Shown here piece by piece: positions 26,199 through 37,262 of a stretch of 54,109 nucleotides of DNA. Both the position numbers and the translations under genes were made by a program. The stretch covers positions 1 to 54,109 of the forward strand of contig NZ_JAIVFW010000052.1 of the NCBI RefSeq assembly GCF_020829595.1, read 5' to 3'. Numbering within the stretch: the first letter of the stretch is position 1; each line of letters starts with the position of its first letter. A model generated the notes under the pieces. That model saw only the letters and a program-made list of their open reading frames with translations, had not been told where the DNA came from and searched no databases. This DNA is from Nostoc sp. CHAB 5844. Lineage in GTDB: Bacteria > Cyanobacteriota > Cyanobacteriia > Cyanobacteriales > Nostocaceae.

Positions 26199-28307
26199 AT
26201 GAAAACTTTTCCATCTTCCGTTGGTAAGAGTAAACAAAATAAATTAGTTCGTTTGGGATTGTCGGCATTAGCAGCCTTAGCTATAACAGACGGTATAAAT
26301 TCAGTCAATGCAACTTCCCTAAAAACACAAAACTCAACAGAAATCGCTTCAGCATCAGTAAAACTAAGTCAAACACAAGCTGTTACTACCAATTCAGCAA
26401 CCACTCAGCCTGCGTATCAAGCAATGCAGTTATCACCTTGGGGTGTGATTCCCGTTGTGGTAGTTGGTGGCATTGTCATATTTGTGCCGCTGTTTTTTGG
26501 CGGACTGGTAGTTATTGGTGAACGAGAAGTCGGCGTTGTCGTCAAAAAATTTGCCCTCTCTGGACGCGGACTACCCGCCGGACGATTGATTGCCCTCAAT
26601 GGTGAAGCAGGTTTGCAAGCTGATACTCTTGCACCTGGTTGGCATTGGGGTTACTGGCCTTGGCAATATTCAGTTCGCAAAGAATCGGTGGTGGTTGTTC
26701 CCCAAGGTGAAATCGCCCTAATTGTGGCAGCAGATGGCGCATCCAACCCTCCAGAAAGGATTTTAGGCAAAATTGTCGATTGTGACAATTTCCAAGATGC
26801 ACGGAAATTCCTCACCCACGGTGGAGAAAAAGGCCGTCAAATGGGTTTTCTCACCGCTGGTACTTACCGAATTAACACCGCGCTGTTTCGAGTCATCATG
26901 GCGGCTAATGCCAAAAACAATGATATGCACGCAGAACAGTTGCGGGTGTATAGTGTCGCATCTGATAAAGTTGGCATTGTCACGACTCTAGATGGTTTAC
27001 CGATTCCGGCTGGCGAAATTGCTGGGCCAATGATACCAGCACATGACAACTTCCAGAACGGTCAAAAATTTCTGGATGCTGGTGGACGAAGAGGTTTACA
27101 AGAACAAATACTATTATCTGGTTCTTGGAACCTTAACCCCTGGTTTGTTCAAGTTGAGCAAGTACCAATGACCGAAATTCCTATTGGTTATGTGGGCGTG
27201 GTGATTTCTTTCGTCGGTCAGTCTCAAGAAGATGTCAGTGGTGCAGCCTTTACTCACGGTAACTTAGTTAATTCTGGACATAAGGGTGTGTGGATAGAAC
27301 CGTTATATCCGGGCAAACATCCAATCAACTCTCGAATTATGAAAATTGAGTTGGTTCCCACAACTAATATTGTGTTGAATTGGTCAAGCCGTACCGAACG
27401 CCACAGTTATGATGCTCATCTAGCTTCCTTGACGGTGCGATCGCGTGATGGTTTTGCCTTTGATTTAGAAGTAGCCCAAATTATTCATGTAGGTGCTTTA
27501 GATGCACCGAAAGTAATTTCTCGCGTTGGTTCGATGCAAAATCTGGTTGACCATGTATTAGAACCCACAATTGGTAACTATTTCCGCAACTCTGCTCAAG
27601 ACTACACTGTACTCGACTTTCTCACCGCCCGGAGCGATCGCCAAGCAGAAGCGGCAGAATATATTAGAGCTGCATTACGTGCTTATGATGTACAAGCGAT
27701 CGACACCTTAATCGGTGATATTCAACCGCCAGCATCGTTAATGCAAACCCAAACTGATCGGAAAATTGCCGAAGAACAACGCAAAACTTACGAAGTGCAG
27801 CAGGTAGCCCAAACCCAACGCCAGCAACTTGTACGGGAAACAGCATTGGCTGATATCCAACAAGAAATGGTGAAATCGGAAAAAAGCGTCCAGATTGCTG
27901 AACTGAAAGCCCAAGCACAAATTCAACAAGCAACTGGGGAAGCAGAAGGCATCAAATTACGAGCAGTTGCGGAAGCGGAAGGAATTCGCGCCACAGGTAA
28001 CGCTAAAGCCGAAACTTACCGTGCTGGTGTGGAAGCCCTGGGGCCACAAGGTTATACAGCCATGCAACTGATGCAGATTATCGGCGATCGCAATGTCCGT
28101 CTGATACCAGAAGTTTTAGTCAGTGGTAACGGTAATAACAATGGTTTAGTAGATGGTTTACTCTCGATGATTTTGTGGAATCAAACTGCCAAGCAAGGTG
28201 AAGTGACACCAACACCTTTGCATCCACAGCCAATAGTCGTGAATAAACCACCAGTTTCACCAAATAATCATTCGCCTATAGTTGCGGAGTTACCAACGGA
28301 TAAGTAA
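26199..28307 (+). CDS. SPFH/band-7 domain membrane protein (flotillin-like)
   Basis: The start is ATG 26199 (MKTFPSSVGKSKQNK); a TTG seven codons upstream is unlikely. A hydrophobic segment lies near 20-38 and a strong membrane helix near 80-105 (GVIPVVVVGGIVIFVPLFFG). The SPFH domain then starts IGEREVGVVVKKFALSGRGL. The region about 380-560 holds the core with FDLEVAQIIHVGALDAPKV. A long Gln/Glu/Ala helix follows (about 545-620, KIAEEQRKTYEVQQVAQ through QIQQATGEAEGIKLRAVAE), the coiled coil typical of flotillins and prohibitins. The tail is Pro-rich and disordered. It is 702 aa, longer than typical flotillins (about 450-500). A membrane-microdomain scaffolding role is inferred from the family. 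Confidence 0.8.
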   Translation: MKTFPSSVGKSKQNKLVRLGLSALAALAITDGINSVNATSLKTQNSTEIASASVKLSQTQAVTTNSATTQPAYQAMQLSPWGVIPVVVVGGIVIFVPLFFGGLVVIGEREVGVVVKKFALSGRGLPAGRLIALNGEAGLQADTLAPGWHWGYWPWQYSVRKESVVVVPQGEIALIVAADGASNPPERILGKIVDCDNFQDARKFLTHGGEKGRQMGFLTAGTYRINTALFRVIMAANAKNNDMHAEQLRVYSVASDKVGIVTTLDGLPIPAGEIAGPMIPAHDNFQNGQKFLDAGGRRGLQEQILLSGSWNLNPWFVQVEQVPMTEIPIGYVGVVISFVGQSQEDVSGAAFTHGNLVNSGHKGVWIEPLYPGKHPINSRIMKIELVPTTNIVLNWSSRTERHSYDAHLASLTVRSRDGFAFDLEVAQIIHVGALDAPKVISRVGSMQNLVDHVLEPTIGNYFRNSAQDYTVLDFLTARSDRQAEAAEYIRAALRAYDVQAIDTLIGDIQPPASLMQTQTDRKIAEEQRKTYEVQQVAQTQRQQLVRETALADIQQEMVKSEKSVQIAELKAQAQIQQATGEAEGIKLRAVAEAEGIRATGNAKAETYRAGVEALGPQGYTAMQLMQIIGDRNVRLIPEVLVSGNGNNNGLVDGLLSMILWNQTAKQGEVTPTPLHPQPIVVNKPPVSPNNHSPIVAELPTDK

Positions 28308-28311
28308 CTTT

Positions 28312-28398
28312 AACCTCTCCCCCAGCCCCTCTCCGACGTGGAGAGGGGAGCCAAAGACCTAGTTTTTCTTACTCGTTATTTTCCGGGTGGGAGAGGTT
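28312..28398. terminator. Nested inverted repeat between convergent genes
   Basis: An outer pair AACCTCTCCC/GGGAGAGGTT (28312-28321, 28389-28398) encloses an inner perfect 9-bp hairpin CCCCTCTCC/GGAGAGGGG (28326-28348), then TAGTTTTTCTT. It begins just after the SPFH gene stop. It is probably a repeat-derived terminator for that gene. Confidence 0.5.
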
Positions 28399-28474
28399 CA
28401 TCAAACTTAAGTTAACCTAAGCAAGGAATTTCTAAAGTAGAGGTAGAGGTTGAGTTTTCTCTGTAGAACACTAT

Positions 28475-28531
28475 ATGACTGCTGTCACTTTACAATTACC
28501 TCCTCATCTCAAATTGACGGATATCGTTTAA
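28475..28531 (+). pseudogene. N-terminal scrap of a Uma2 gene
   Basis: ATG 28475 encodes MTAVTLQLPPHLKLTDIV and stops at 28529. MTAVT-x-LPP-x-LKLT is the start I associate with cyanobacterial Uma2 proteins; the family continuation is missing. Its stop overlaps the last bases of ackA, so a deletion or rearrangement appears to have joined a Uma2 5-prime end to the ackA 3-prime end. Confidence 0.4.
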
Positions 28532-29751
28532 GCATTCTTTTTCATTATTTGCCAAGATTGTTGTGCGATCGCCCAATCTTCTTGTGTATGGATAACTAAC
28601 ACCCGCACTGTAGAATCAGAAGTGGCAATATCTTGATCAACAGGTTGATTTTGATTTTTTTCTAGGTCAATTTTCAAGCCCAAAAATCCAAAGGCTTCGC
28701 AGACAGCTTGGCGAATTCCGGCAGATTTTTCACCCACACCTGCGGTAAATAACAATACATCTAATCCGCTCAGACTCGCAAGCATAGCACCAATTCCAGA
28801 CCGCAGACGATGGACGTAAATATCCCAAGCGAGTTGGGCGCGGTAGTTGCCTTGGGCGATCGCTTCAATTACTTGGGGTAAATCGCTGGATACTCCCGAA
28901 ATTCCTCGTAAGCCGGATGCTTTATTTAATACATAATCTAAACTTTCTGATGAGTAATTAGATTGGCGCATGAGGTAAATTAAAATTCCTGGGTCAATGG
29001 AACCGCAGCGACTTCCCATCATTAAGCCATCCAAAGGTGTGAAACCCATTGTGGTATCAATGCTGCGACCATCTTTAATTGCTGCTAACGAACAGCCGTT
29101 ACCCAAGTGACAACTAATAATTCGCAATGATGCTAAATCTCGACCAAGTATTTGCGCCGCACGTCCAGCACAATATTGATGGCTGATCCCATGAAACCCA
29201 TAGCGACGGATACCTTGTTCTACCCATTCATAAGGGCCGGGATAAATAGCAGCCGCATCCGGGAGAGTGGAATGAAAACCAGTATCAAATACTGCTACTT
29301 GGGGAACTTCACCTAAACTTTTCTCAATTGCTTCGATGCCTTCTAAAGCTGCTGGATTGTGGGCTGGGGCGAGATTAGAAAGACGAGCGATCGCACCTTT
29401 AACTTCTTGCGTAATCACCACAGGATTACGGTAATCTTGTCCACCATGAACCACACGATGTCCCACCACATCAATTTCTGAGAGTTGGCTGACAACTTTA
29501 GTTGCACCACGGCTGAGAGTATAAAGCATATAAGCAACGTGTGCCTGCCGGGAATCACCATAAATAGATTCGTGTAGAGTTGCACCTGAAGCTGTTTTCA
29601 CCTCAATTTCTGCCACACCCCGGTCTTGAGTCCAGTTAACTTTTCCTTCCCAAAGCGGTTGAGGTGCTTTTTGCGGCAAAGCATCATCTGCGATTTCATA
29701 CAGACAACTTTTTTGGCTGCTAGAACCAGCATTTAATATGAGTACTTTCAT
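28528..29751 (-). CDS. ackA: Acetate kinase
   Basis: AckA interconverts acetyl-phosphate and ADP with acetate and ATP. Family signatures are the N-terminal LILNAGSSSQKSCLYE, VAVFDTGFHSTLPDAA, the HGISHQYCAGRAAQ segment, the phosphate-binding LGNGCSLAAIKDGRSID with GFTPLDGLMMGSRCGSID, and FTAGVGEKSAGIRQAV near the end. The 407-aa length is typical. It is the last gene of the minus-strand xfp-gap-pyk-tal-ackA group and would recover ATP from the acetyl-phosphate made by phosphoketolase. No pta gene is adjacent. A terminator lies upstream, after tal, so it probably has its own promoter in 29752-29885. Confidence 0.95.
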   Translation of the reverse strand: MKVLILNAGSSSQKSCLYEIADDALPQKAPQPLWEGKVNWTQDRGVAEIEVKTASGATLHESIYGDSRQAHVAYMLYTLSRGATKVVSQLSEIDVVGHRVVHGGQDYRNPVVITQEVKGAIARLSNLAPAHNPAALEGIEAIEKSLGEVPQVAVFDTGFHSTLPDAAAIYPGPYEWVEQGIRRYGFHGISHQYCAGRAAQILGRDLASLRIISCHLGNGCSLAAIKDGRSIDTTMGFTPLDGLMMGSRCGSIDPGILIYLMRQSNYSSESLDYVLNKASGLRGISGVSSDLPQVIEAIAQGNYRAQLAWDIYVHRLRSGIGAMLASLSGLDVLLFTAGVGEKSAGIRQAVCEAFGFLGLKIDLEKNQNQPVDQDIATSDSTVRVLVIHTQEDWAIAQQSWQIMKKNA

Positions 29752-29885
29752 TAGCTTTATACCTTCCTTTGTTACTCATGCAGATTTGATATGTTTTCCA
29801 GACGCAGCAACCACTGGTTAAAATGCTGGCATTGCTGACGGATTGTATTTAGTCCTGAGTCACTAGTTTTTGGCAGGGAATTGTA

Positions 29886-29924
29886 GATAAAAAAAGAATT
29901 CTGAATTGAATATCCAGAATTCTT
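29886..29924 (-). terminator. Intrinsic terminator of tal
   Basis: On the minus strand, AAGAATTCTG/CAGAATTCTT forms a perfect 10-bp stem with an 11-base loop, followed by TTTTTTTATC. It lies about 43 bases after the tal stop. Confidence 0.8.
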
Positions 29925-29966
29925 GTTGTTAAGTTAATCCTTCTTCTTATCCGACCAAAAAGGAGT

Positions 29967-30965
29967 CTAATGGCTGGCGACTACTTCTAAATTAGATAGT
30001 CTTTCTGCCAATAGTTTTTCTAGGTCTTCCAACGCTTTAGTAAAGCCTTTGATACCTTCATCTAACTTGTCATAAGCCATGCGGTCTTCGACGTGCATTT
30101 TGTCGAAGGTGGCTTTGTCGATGGTGATTTTGGCAATTTCCATGCTGGCAGCTTTGGCAGGATCGAGTTTGCGGGGTAGTTCGCCAATGGTGGCTTGCAA
30201 TTCACCCAACAACGAGGGAGAAATAGTTAGCAAGTCGCTGCCTGCCAATTCTGTGATTTCGCCGACGTTGCGGAAGCTTGCACCCATGACTTCAGTTTTA
30301 TAACCGAACTTTTTATAGTAGTTATAAATTGTGGTCACGGATACTACGCCGGGATCTTCAGCGGAGGGGTAGCTGTCGCGTCCGGTTGATTTTTTATACC
30401 AGTCAAGAATCCGGCCGACGAAGGGAGAAATTAAGGTTACGCCTGCTTCTGCACAAGCGATCGCTTGATGCAAACCAAACAATAGAGTTAAGTTACAGTG
30501 AATACCTTCTTTTTCCAGAACTTCAGCAGCGCGAATCCCTTCCCAGGTGCTGGCAATTTTAATTAAGATACGTTCGGGGCCAATGCCAGCAGCTTTATAC
30601 TGAGCAATGATTTCTCTACCTTTGTTGATAGTCGCTTCTGTATCGTAAGACAAGCGGGCATCAACTTCTGTAGACACGCGTCCAGGAATGATTTGCAAAA
30701 TCTTCAAACCAAAAGATACAGCTAAACGTTCAAAAGCTAGAGAAACAATTTGGGCTTGAGTTGCACCTGTACCAGCATCTTTTTTTGCTTGCAATAATGT
30801 TTGATCAACAATATCTTGATACTCTGGCATTTGTGCCGCAGCCGTAATCAGTGAAGGATTAGTGGTCGCGTCTTGGGGTTTAAATTTTTCAATGGCTTTA
30901 ATATCGCCAGTATCAGCAACTACTACGGTTAACTCACGCAATTGTTCTAGTAAATTTTTAGACAT
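29967..30965 (-). CDS. tal: Transaldolase
   Basis: Transaldolase moves a dihydroxyacetone unit between sedoheptulose-7-phosphate and glyceraldehyde-3-phosphate in the pentose phosphate pathway. Visible are the TNPSLITAA strand motif (DATTNPSLI), the Schiff-base Lys in [38 protein letters not shown], and [14 protein letters not shown]. It is 332 aa, the TalB size class. GGAG lies 7 bases before the ATG. Its place beside pyk, gap and xfp fits sugar catabolism via the oxidative pentose phosphate route. Confidence 0.95.
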   Translation of the reverse strand: MSKNLLEQLRELTVVVADTGDIKAIEKFKPQDATTNPSLITAAAQMPEYQDIVDQTLLQAKKDAGTGATQAQIVSLAFERLAVSFGLKILQIIPGRVSTEVDARLSYDTEATINKGREIIAQYKAAGIGPERILIKIASTWEGIRAAEVLEKEGIHCNLTLLFGLHQAIACAEAGVTLISPFVGRILDWYKKSTGRDSYPSAEDPGVVSVTTIYNYYKKFGYKTEVMGASFRNVGEITELAGSDLLTISPSLLGELQATIGELPRKLDPAKAASMEIAKITIDKATFDKMHVEDRMAYDKLDEGIKGFTKALEDLEKLLAERLSNLEVVASH

Positions 30966-31089
30966 AATAAACTCCGCGATGGTGATTTGTGTAAGATTTA
31001 CCTAATTCCCCTATGTATTTACACTCTCTACGGTTGCTAGAATTCTGATTTTGGCAATTTTTCTTAACCATTGCCTTGTTTGCTGACTA

Positions 31090-31211
31090 ATACCAATTCA
31101 CGAAAAGTCTGATACAGATGGAAACCCTAAGAGCTTTGCTGCATCTAAGTTTTTTAATTGCGAATTGCGTTAGCGAGTCCGCGAGCGTCATTGCGAATTG
31201 TGAATTGGTAT
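31090..31211. repeat. MITE-like inverted repeat unit between tal and pyk
   Basis: ATACCAATTCAC at 31090-31101 is perfectly inverted as GTGAATTGGTAT at 31200-31211. The interior carries AATTGCGAATTGCG tandem units and GCGTTAGCGAGTCCGCGAGCG. The size (about 122 bp) and design resemble the element at 12031-12138, with different interior repeats. There is no coding content. Confidence 0.55.
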
Positions 31212-31237
31212 AAAGCCTCAGCCTTATTCTAGACACG

Positions 31238-32668
31238 TCAGGCTAAAATTGGCTGTCCAATGGAATGCACTTTGATTAAACTAGTTGTGCCTGATTTACC
31301 AATTGGAACGCCGGAAGTAATCACCACTTTATCACCCTCATTCACCAAACCCGTGTCTGCCACTGTGTTGACGACATTGACAAACATTTCCTCAGCATTG
31401 TGAACTGGAGGAATGAGTAAAGGTTCAACTCCCCAAGAAAGTGCTAGTTGGCGATAGGCATTTTCATCAGGAGTGAGAGCAATAATCGGCGCGGAAGGAC
31501 GGTATTTTGACACTAATTTGGCTGTACTGCCAGATGTAGTATTACAAAGAATTGCCCGTGCGCCTGTTTCATAAGCGATGCGACATACTGCTTCTGCCAC
31601 CGATTCGGTCACGCTGAGACTGCCTGCTTCGTGACACCAGGAATGTTTACCACCTTCTTGCAAAGCCTGTTCTGTCCGTAATGCGATGTTGTGCATAATT
31701 TGCACCGCCGCTATCGGATACTGCCCGACAGCCGTTTCTCCAGAAAGCATGACGGCATCAGTACCATCCAAAATGGAGTTGGCAACGTCGGTGGCTTCGG
31801 CGCGGGTGGGGTCTGGTGAACTAATCATTGACTCTAGCATTTGGGTAGCTGTGATCACTGGTTTGCCTGCCTGATTACAACGGTGAATAATTTCCTTTTG
31901 AATCAGGGGGACTTCGTGAATTGGGACTTCTACCCCTAAATCGCCACGGGCAATCATAATGCCGTCAGCGACTTGTAAAATGGAGTCAAACCGCTCAACT
32001 GCCTCTGGTCTTTCGATTTTGGCAATTATACGGATTGCAGCCCCAGCTGCTTCGATCATGCGTTGGGCTGGTTCTAAATCTTGGGGCGATCGCACGAAAG
32101 AAACCGCCGCAAAATCCACACCCAACTGAATGCCAAAGCGTAAATCCATCAAGTCTTTTTCGGTAATCGAACTCACGGGTAGCGGTGTTTCTGGCAGATT
32201 TACTCCCTTGTGAGTGGAAATTAAACCACCAATTTTCACCAACGCCCGAATTTTATCAGCATCGCGATCGGTGACAATTAATTTGACGCGTCCATCATTA
32301 ATTAAAATCGGTTCCCCTGGTCTAACCATTGCGAACAAAGTTGGCAAGGGTAAAGGCAGTTCGTCAATACTATTGCCTTTTTCCTGCAAGACAAATGTGA
32401 CTTCTTCACCAGCTTCGACATTTAGCCCTTCTGGTGGTAAAACTCCTAAACGAATTTTGGGGCCACAGAGGTCTTGCATAATTGCCACTGGCTTTTGGCG
32501 ATCGGCACTAATTTGCCGTAAGTACTGAGCCGTTTGTCCGTGAAATTCATGAGCGCCGTGTGAGAAGTTTAACCTTGCTACATTCATCCCAGCTTCCACA
32601 AGTGCTTGCAGTCTTTCGGGAGCAGAACTAGCAGGCCCAACAGTGCAAATAATTTTGGTTCGACGCAT
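31238..32668 (-). CDS. pyk: Pyruvate kinase
   Basis: Pyk transfers phosphate from phosphoenolpyruvate to ADP at the end of glycolysis. Key features are the N-terminal RRTKIICTVGPASS and MNVARLNFSHGAHEFH, the K+/Mg2+ region ILINDGRVKLIV, the catalytic-Lys strand IIAKIERPEAVE, the signature IMIARGDLGVEVP, and ATQMLESMISSPDPTRAEA. The C-terminal domain (about 350-476) follows normally. 476 aa is standard for short type-II pyruvate kinases without a swivel domain. The spacer downstream is the 31090-31211 element. Confidence 0.96.
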   Translation of the reverse strand: MRRTKIICTVGPASSAPERLQALVEAGMNVARLNFSHGAHEFHGQTAQYLRQISADRQKPVAIMQDLCGPKIRLGVLPPEGLNVEAGEEVTFVLQEKGNSIDELPLPLPTLFAMVRPGEPILINDGRVKLIVTDRDADKIRALVKIGGLISTHKGVNLPETPLPVSSITEKDLMDLRFGIQLGVDFAAVSFVRSPQDLEPAQRMIEAAGAAIRIIAKIERPEAVERFDSILQVADGIMIARGDLGVEVPIHEVPLIQKEIIHRCNQAGKPVITATQMLESMISSPDPTRAEATDVANSILDGTDAVMLSGETAVGQYPIAAVQIMHNIALRTEQALQEGGKHSWCHEAGSLSVTESVAEAVCRIAYETGARAILCNTTSGSTAKLVSKYRPSAPIIALTPDENAYRQLALSWGVEPLLIPPVHNAEEMFVNVVNTVADTGLVNEGDKVVITSGVPIGKSGTTSLIKVHSIGQPILA

Positions 32669-32849
32669 AGGGATTAGGGTTCAGGTATAAATTGCGATAT
32701 ATAGCAGGAGGCAGGAGTCAAACTACTATTGCTAGTGTTTATTTCCTAATCTCTCTGACCATAGCGATCAATGCCTTGATCAGTCTGCTGCATATATATC
32801 ACTTGTGCTTCATATCACTCCTTTTGTATGTAAAAACGCTTTTTTATGA

Positions 32850-32892
32850 AGTGTAAAGTATGAATTTCATACTTCATACTTCACACTTCAGA
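32850..32892 (-). terminator. STRR-derived hairpin downstream of gap
   Basis: TGAAGTGTAAAGTATGAA and its near-complement TTCATACTTCACACTTCA form a long stem built from the CTTCATA spacer repeat, immediately after the gap stop on the minus strand. Minus-strand A/T runs follow. It is probably a terminator or an mRNA 3-prime stabiliser; this is inferred. Confidence 0.45.
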
Positions 32893-32896
32893 CTTT

Positions 32897-33954
<1,058 letters not shown>

Positions 33955-34156
33955 AACAACCCAGGTCTGTTCTCCGTTTCAGCGCGGCATTTAGCTGGGT
34001 TAATTTTGGTCTGACTGAGCTGATCGTGACAGTCTTCGACATTTAAACTAATTTTGCTAGATATGTTTTAAGGTTTTGGGAAAGTGGGAAGTATGAAGTA
34101 TGAAGTATGAATTATGAAATTTTATTTTTTAGATTTCAGACTTCACACTTCAGAAT

Positions 34157-36538
34157 TTAATAAGGCCACTTCCAGTTGCGAACTTCGGGCATATCTTCGC
34201 CGTACTGGGAAATGTAGTGTTTGTGTTCGATCAGCTTATCTTGTAGGTGTTGTTTGACATAAGCTGCTTTGCAACCTAGTTTTGGCACGCGATCAATTAC
34301 GTCCATGACTAGATGATAGCGATCGAGGTCGTTGAGAACCACCATGTCAAAGGGAGTTGTGGTAGTTCCTTCTTCTTTGTAACCACGCACATGCAGGTTT
34401 TGATGATTGGTATGGCGATAAGTTAACCGATGGATTAGCCAGGGATAGCCATGAAAAGCAAAGATAATTGGTTTGTCGGTTGTGAAAATTGTATCGAAGT
34501 CTTTTGTGCTTAAACCGTGAGGATGCTCACTTTTTGGCTGTAATGTCATCAAATCAACGACATTCACAACTCTGACCTTTAAGTCTGGGAAGAATTGGCG
34601 TAACATATCCACCGCTGCCAAGGTTTCTAAGGTAGGAACATCCCCAGCACAAGCCATCACTACATCTGGTTCACTTCCTTGATCGTTACTTGCCCATTCC
34701 CAAATGCCGATGCCTTTGGTGCAGTGTTTAATGGCTGCATCCATATCAAGATACTGCAAAGCTGGTTGTTTTCCGGCAATGATGACGTTGACGTAGTTAC
34801 GGCTTCTTAAGCAGTGGTCAGTGACGGAAAGTAAGGTGTTGGCATCGGGGGGAAGATAGACGCGAATGACTTCTGATTTTTTGTTGACTACATGGTCGAT
34901 AAAACCAGGATCTTGGTGAGAGAAACCGTTGTGGTCTTGCCGCCAAACGTGAGAAGTGAGTAAATAATTTAGAGAAGCGATTGCTCTGCGCCAGGAAATA
35001 TGACGAGTAGTTTTCAACCATTTGGCGTGCTGGTTGAACATGGAGTCAATGATGTGGATAAATGCTTCGTAACAGGAAAAGAACCCATGACGACCTGTGA
35101 GGAGATAGCCTTCTAACCATCCCTGACAACTGGTTTCGCTGAGAATTTCCATCACCCGACCGTTGGGGGATAGGTGTTCATCTTCAGGTAAAATTTGGGA
35201 AACCCAAGTTCTATCTGTAACTTCAAACACAGCATCTAAACGATTTGATTGGGTTTCATCAGGGCCAAAAATGCGGAAGTTTCGGCTTTCGAGGTTGAGT
35301 TTCATCACATCTCGCAGGAATTTGCCTACTATTTTGGTGGCTTCCGCTTCGACTTTGCCAGGTTGGGGAACATCTACGGCATAGTCTTGAAAATCGGGCA
35401 TTTTCAGGTCACGCAACAAGATACCGCCGTTGGCGTGGGGATTATCGCCCATGCGACGCAGACCTGTAGGGGCTAGTTGGGCGAGTTCTGCTAAGAGTTT
35501 GCCGTTAGCGTCGAAGAGTTCTTCTGGTTTGTAACTCTTCATCCAGTCTTCTAAGAGTTTAAGATGTTCTGGCTGTTTAGCGATCGCTCCAAACGGAACT
35601 TGATGCGATCGCCAAAAATTTTCGGTTTTTTTGCCATCAACATCTTTTGGCCCTGTCCAGCCTTTGGGGGTTCGCAACACAATCATCGGCCAGCGCGGAC
35701 GTTCTTTAAAACCGTGTATGCGGGCTTCTCTTTGGATGTTTTGAATTTCTGAAATGACTGTATCTAATGTAGCTGCCATCTGCTGATGGACTTGGGCAGG
35801 GTCTGAACCTTCGACAAAGTAAGGTTTGTAACCATAGCCTACAAATAAGCTTTCTACTTCTTCATCACTTAACCGTGATAACACCGTTGGGTTGGCAATT
35901 TTATACCCGTTGAGGTGCAGAATTGGCAAAACTGCCCCATCATTGACTGGGTTGAGAAACTTATTCGAGTGCCAACTTGCTGCTAAAGCCCCAGTCTCGG
36001 CTTCGCCATCACCAACAACCGCCGCCACAATCAAATCAGGATTGTCAAAAGCTGCACCATAGGCATGAACCAAGGCATAACCCAACTCGCCACCTTCGTG
36101 AATCGAACCAGGGGTTTCTGGGGCGGCGTGGCTAGGAATCCCACCAGGGAAAGAGAACTGTTTGAAAAGTTCTTTCATCCCCTCAACATCTTGGGAAATG
36201 TTGGGATAGTATTCGCTGTAAGTTCCTTCTAAGTAAGTGTTAGCTACTAAACCGGGGCCGCCATGACCAGGCCCGGCAATGTAGATCATGTCTAAATCAA
36301 ATTTTTTAATGATGCGGTTGAGGTGAACATAAATAAAATTCAACCCCGGTGTAGTTCCCCAATGTCCCAAAAGTCGGGGTTTGACGTGTTCGATTTTGAG
36401 TGGTTCTCTCAGCAGTGGATTGTCGAGTAAATATATTTGCCCTACTGACAAATAATTCGCCGCCCGCCAGTAGGCGTTGATTTTCTGCAATTCTTCGTCT
36501 GTTAAAGGCTTTGTTTGTGGAGAAATTGCTAAAGTCAT
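34157..36538 (-). CDS. xfp: Phosphoketolase (xylulose-5-phosphate/fructose-6-phosphate)
   Basis: This ThDP enzyme cleaves xylulose-5-phosphate or fructose-6-phosphate to acetyl-phosphate plus glyceraldehyde-3-phosphate or erythrose-4-phosphate. Visible are the substrate-loop [35 protein letters not shown], the ThDP/Mg motif [20 protein letters not shown], the conserved [10 protein letters not shown], and the C-terminal [20 protein letters not shown]. The 793-aa length matches the family. GGAAG precedes the ATG. It is first in the direction of transcription of the xfp-gap-pyk-tal-ackA group. With AckA it gives ATP and acetate; acetyl-phosphate may also feed acetyl-CoA elsewhere. Confidence 0.95.
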   Translation of the reverse strand: MTLAISPQTKPLTDEELQKINAYWRAANYLSVGQIYLLDNPLLREPLKIEHVKPRLLGHWGTTPGLNFIYVHLNRIIKKFDLDMIYIAGPGHGGPGLVANTYLEGTYSEYYPNISQDVEGMKELFKQFSFPGGIPSHAAPETPGSIHEGGELGYALVHAYGAAFDNPDLIVAAVVGDGEAETGALAASWHSNKFLNPVNDGAVLPILHLNGYKIANPTVLSRLSDEEVESLFVGYGYKPYFVEGSDPAQVHQQMAATLDTVISEIQNIQREARIHGFKERPRWPMIVLRTPKGWTGPKDVDGKKTENFWRSHQVPFGAIAKQPEHLKLLEDWMKSYKPEELFDANGKLLAELAQLAPTGLRRMGDNPHANGGILLRDLKMPDFQDYAVDVPQPGKVEAEATKIVGKFLRDVMKLNLESRNFRIFGPDETQSNRLDAVFEVTDRTWVSQILPEDEHLSPNGRVMEILSETSCQGWLEGYLLTGRHGFFSCYEAFIHIIDSMFNQHAKWLKTTRHISWRRAIASLNYLLTSHVWRQDHNGFSHQDPGFIDHVVNKKSEVIRVYLPPDANTLLSVTDHCLRSRNYVNVIIAGKQPALQYLDMDAAIKHCTKGIGIWEWASNDQGSEPDVVMACAGDVPTLETLAAVDMLRQFFPDLKVRVVNVVDLMTLQPKSEHPHGLSTKDFDTIFTTDKPIIFAFHGYPWLIHRLTYRHTNHQNLHVRGYKEEGTTTTPFDMVVLNDLDRYHLVMDVIDRVPKLGCKAAYVKQHLQDKLIEHKHYISQYGEDMPEVRNWKWPY

Positions 36539-36890
36539 ACTAAACTTCCGTTTACAACAGGATTTTGACTTTGTTCAGTAAGCTAGTTTAGTTGTCTATA
36601 CATTAATGGCCATCTTACTCATGACAAATTTTTCTCAGCGACAATCTGAAAAACTTGTGCTTTTTTATTGCGATCGCTGGGTTGAAAATTTTTAGTGAGT
36701 GATAAATAATTCCCGACTATCTCCTGCTTGAGAGAGTAGCAGATGTAACCAAGATGACTCGCTAGTTTTAAGATTTTTTTAAACCATTTATGACAAACGC
36801 CCAAAATTCACTATAGAAGTTGGTTTAGAAAAGATAATCTTATTAAAGAAATATTACTTTTGCTAGAAAATATTAAATACTATAAAAATC

Positions 36891-37031
36891 ATGAGCGTTG
36901 TGCTACAAGTTATACAGTCAATTTGTCACTCACTAGGCAAAGAAACACTACACCTGGATACAACTACGGCATCTGAGTGGTGTAAGCTTAATGAGTTGAG
37001 ATATATTGAACTTAGGATAAATAAAAGCTAA
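36891..37031 (+). CDS. Possible 46-aa small protein ahead of a toxin-antitoxin pair
   Basis: ATG 36891 opens a 46-codon frame (MSVVLQVIQSICHSLGKE... ending ELRINKS, stop 37029-37031). It ends 18 bases before the antitoxin-like gene on the same strand. The composition is ordinary for a protein, but there is no ribosome site and no family I recognise. It could be a leader peptide or a remnant. The 36539-36890 spacer before it is AT-rich and otherwise empty. Confidence 0.25.
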   Translation: MSVVLQVIQSICHSLGKETLHLDTTTASEWCKLNELRYIELRINKS

Positions 37032-37049
37032 TCATCAGCTGGCTTAATT

Positions 37050-37262
37050 ATGCAAACTTTGAGACTTCGTAAAACTAGAAACAGTTTGAGATTGGTATCA
37101 GATAGGAAAAGATTATTTTTAGTGGTGGGACATTCTGGTAATATCCAAGTAATGCGTAAGTTGAAAGTAGCACCTCGCCAATCTCAGTTTGAAAAGGCGA
37201 TGGAAGCTTACAAAAAAGTAAGTAGTAAGTATAGAAACGCGCTTCGTGAACTAGCTAAGTGA
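37050..37262 (+). CDS. Putative antitoxin partner of the Doc-like gene
   Basis: A 70-aa, strongly basic protein beginning MQTLRLRKTRNSLRLVSDRK and ending YKKVSSKYRNALRELAK. It is small, charged, helical at the C-terminus, and its stop overlaps the Doc-like start by 4 bases (GTGA), which is the classic antitoxin-toxin arrangement. The sequence does not resemble Phd clearly; I assign the role from gene order and size only. No clear Shine-Dalgarno sequence is seen. Confidence 0.55.
   Translation: MQTLRLRKTRNSLRLVSDRKRLFLVVGHSGNIQVMRKLKVAPRQSQFEKAMEAYKKVSSKYRNALRELAK

Noticed and set aside
36619-36804. 61-codon minus-strand frame upstream of xfp
   Set aside because: No ribosome site, no recognisable protein features, AT-rich spacer context.
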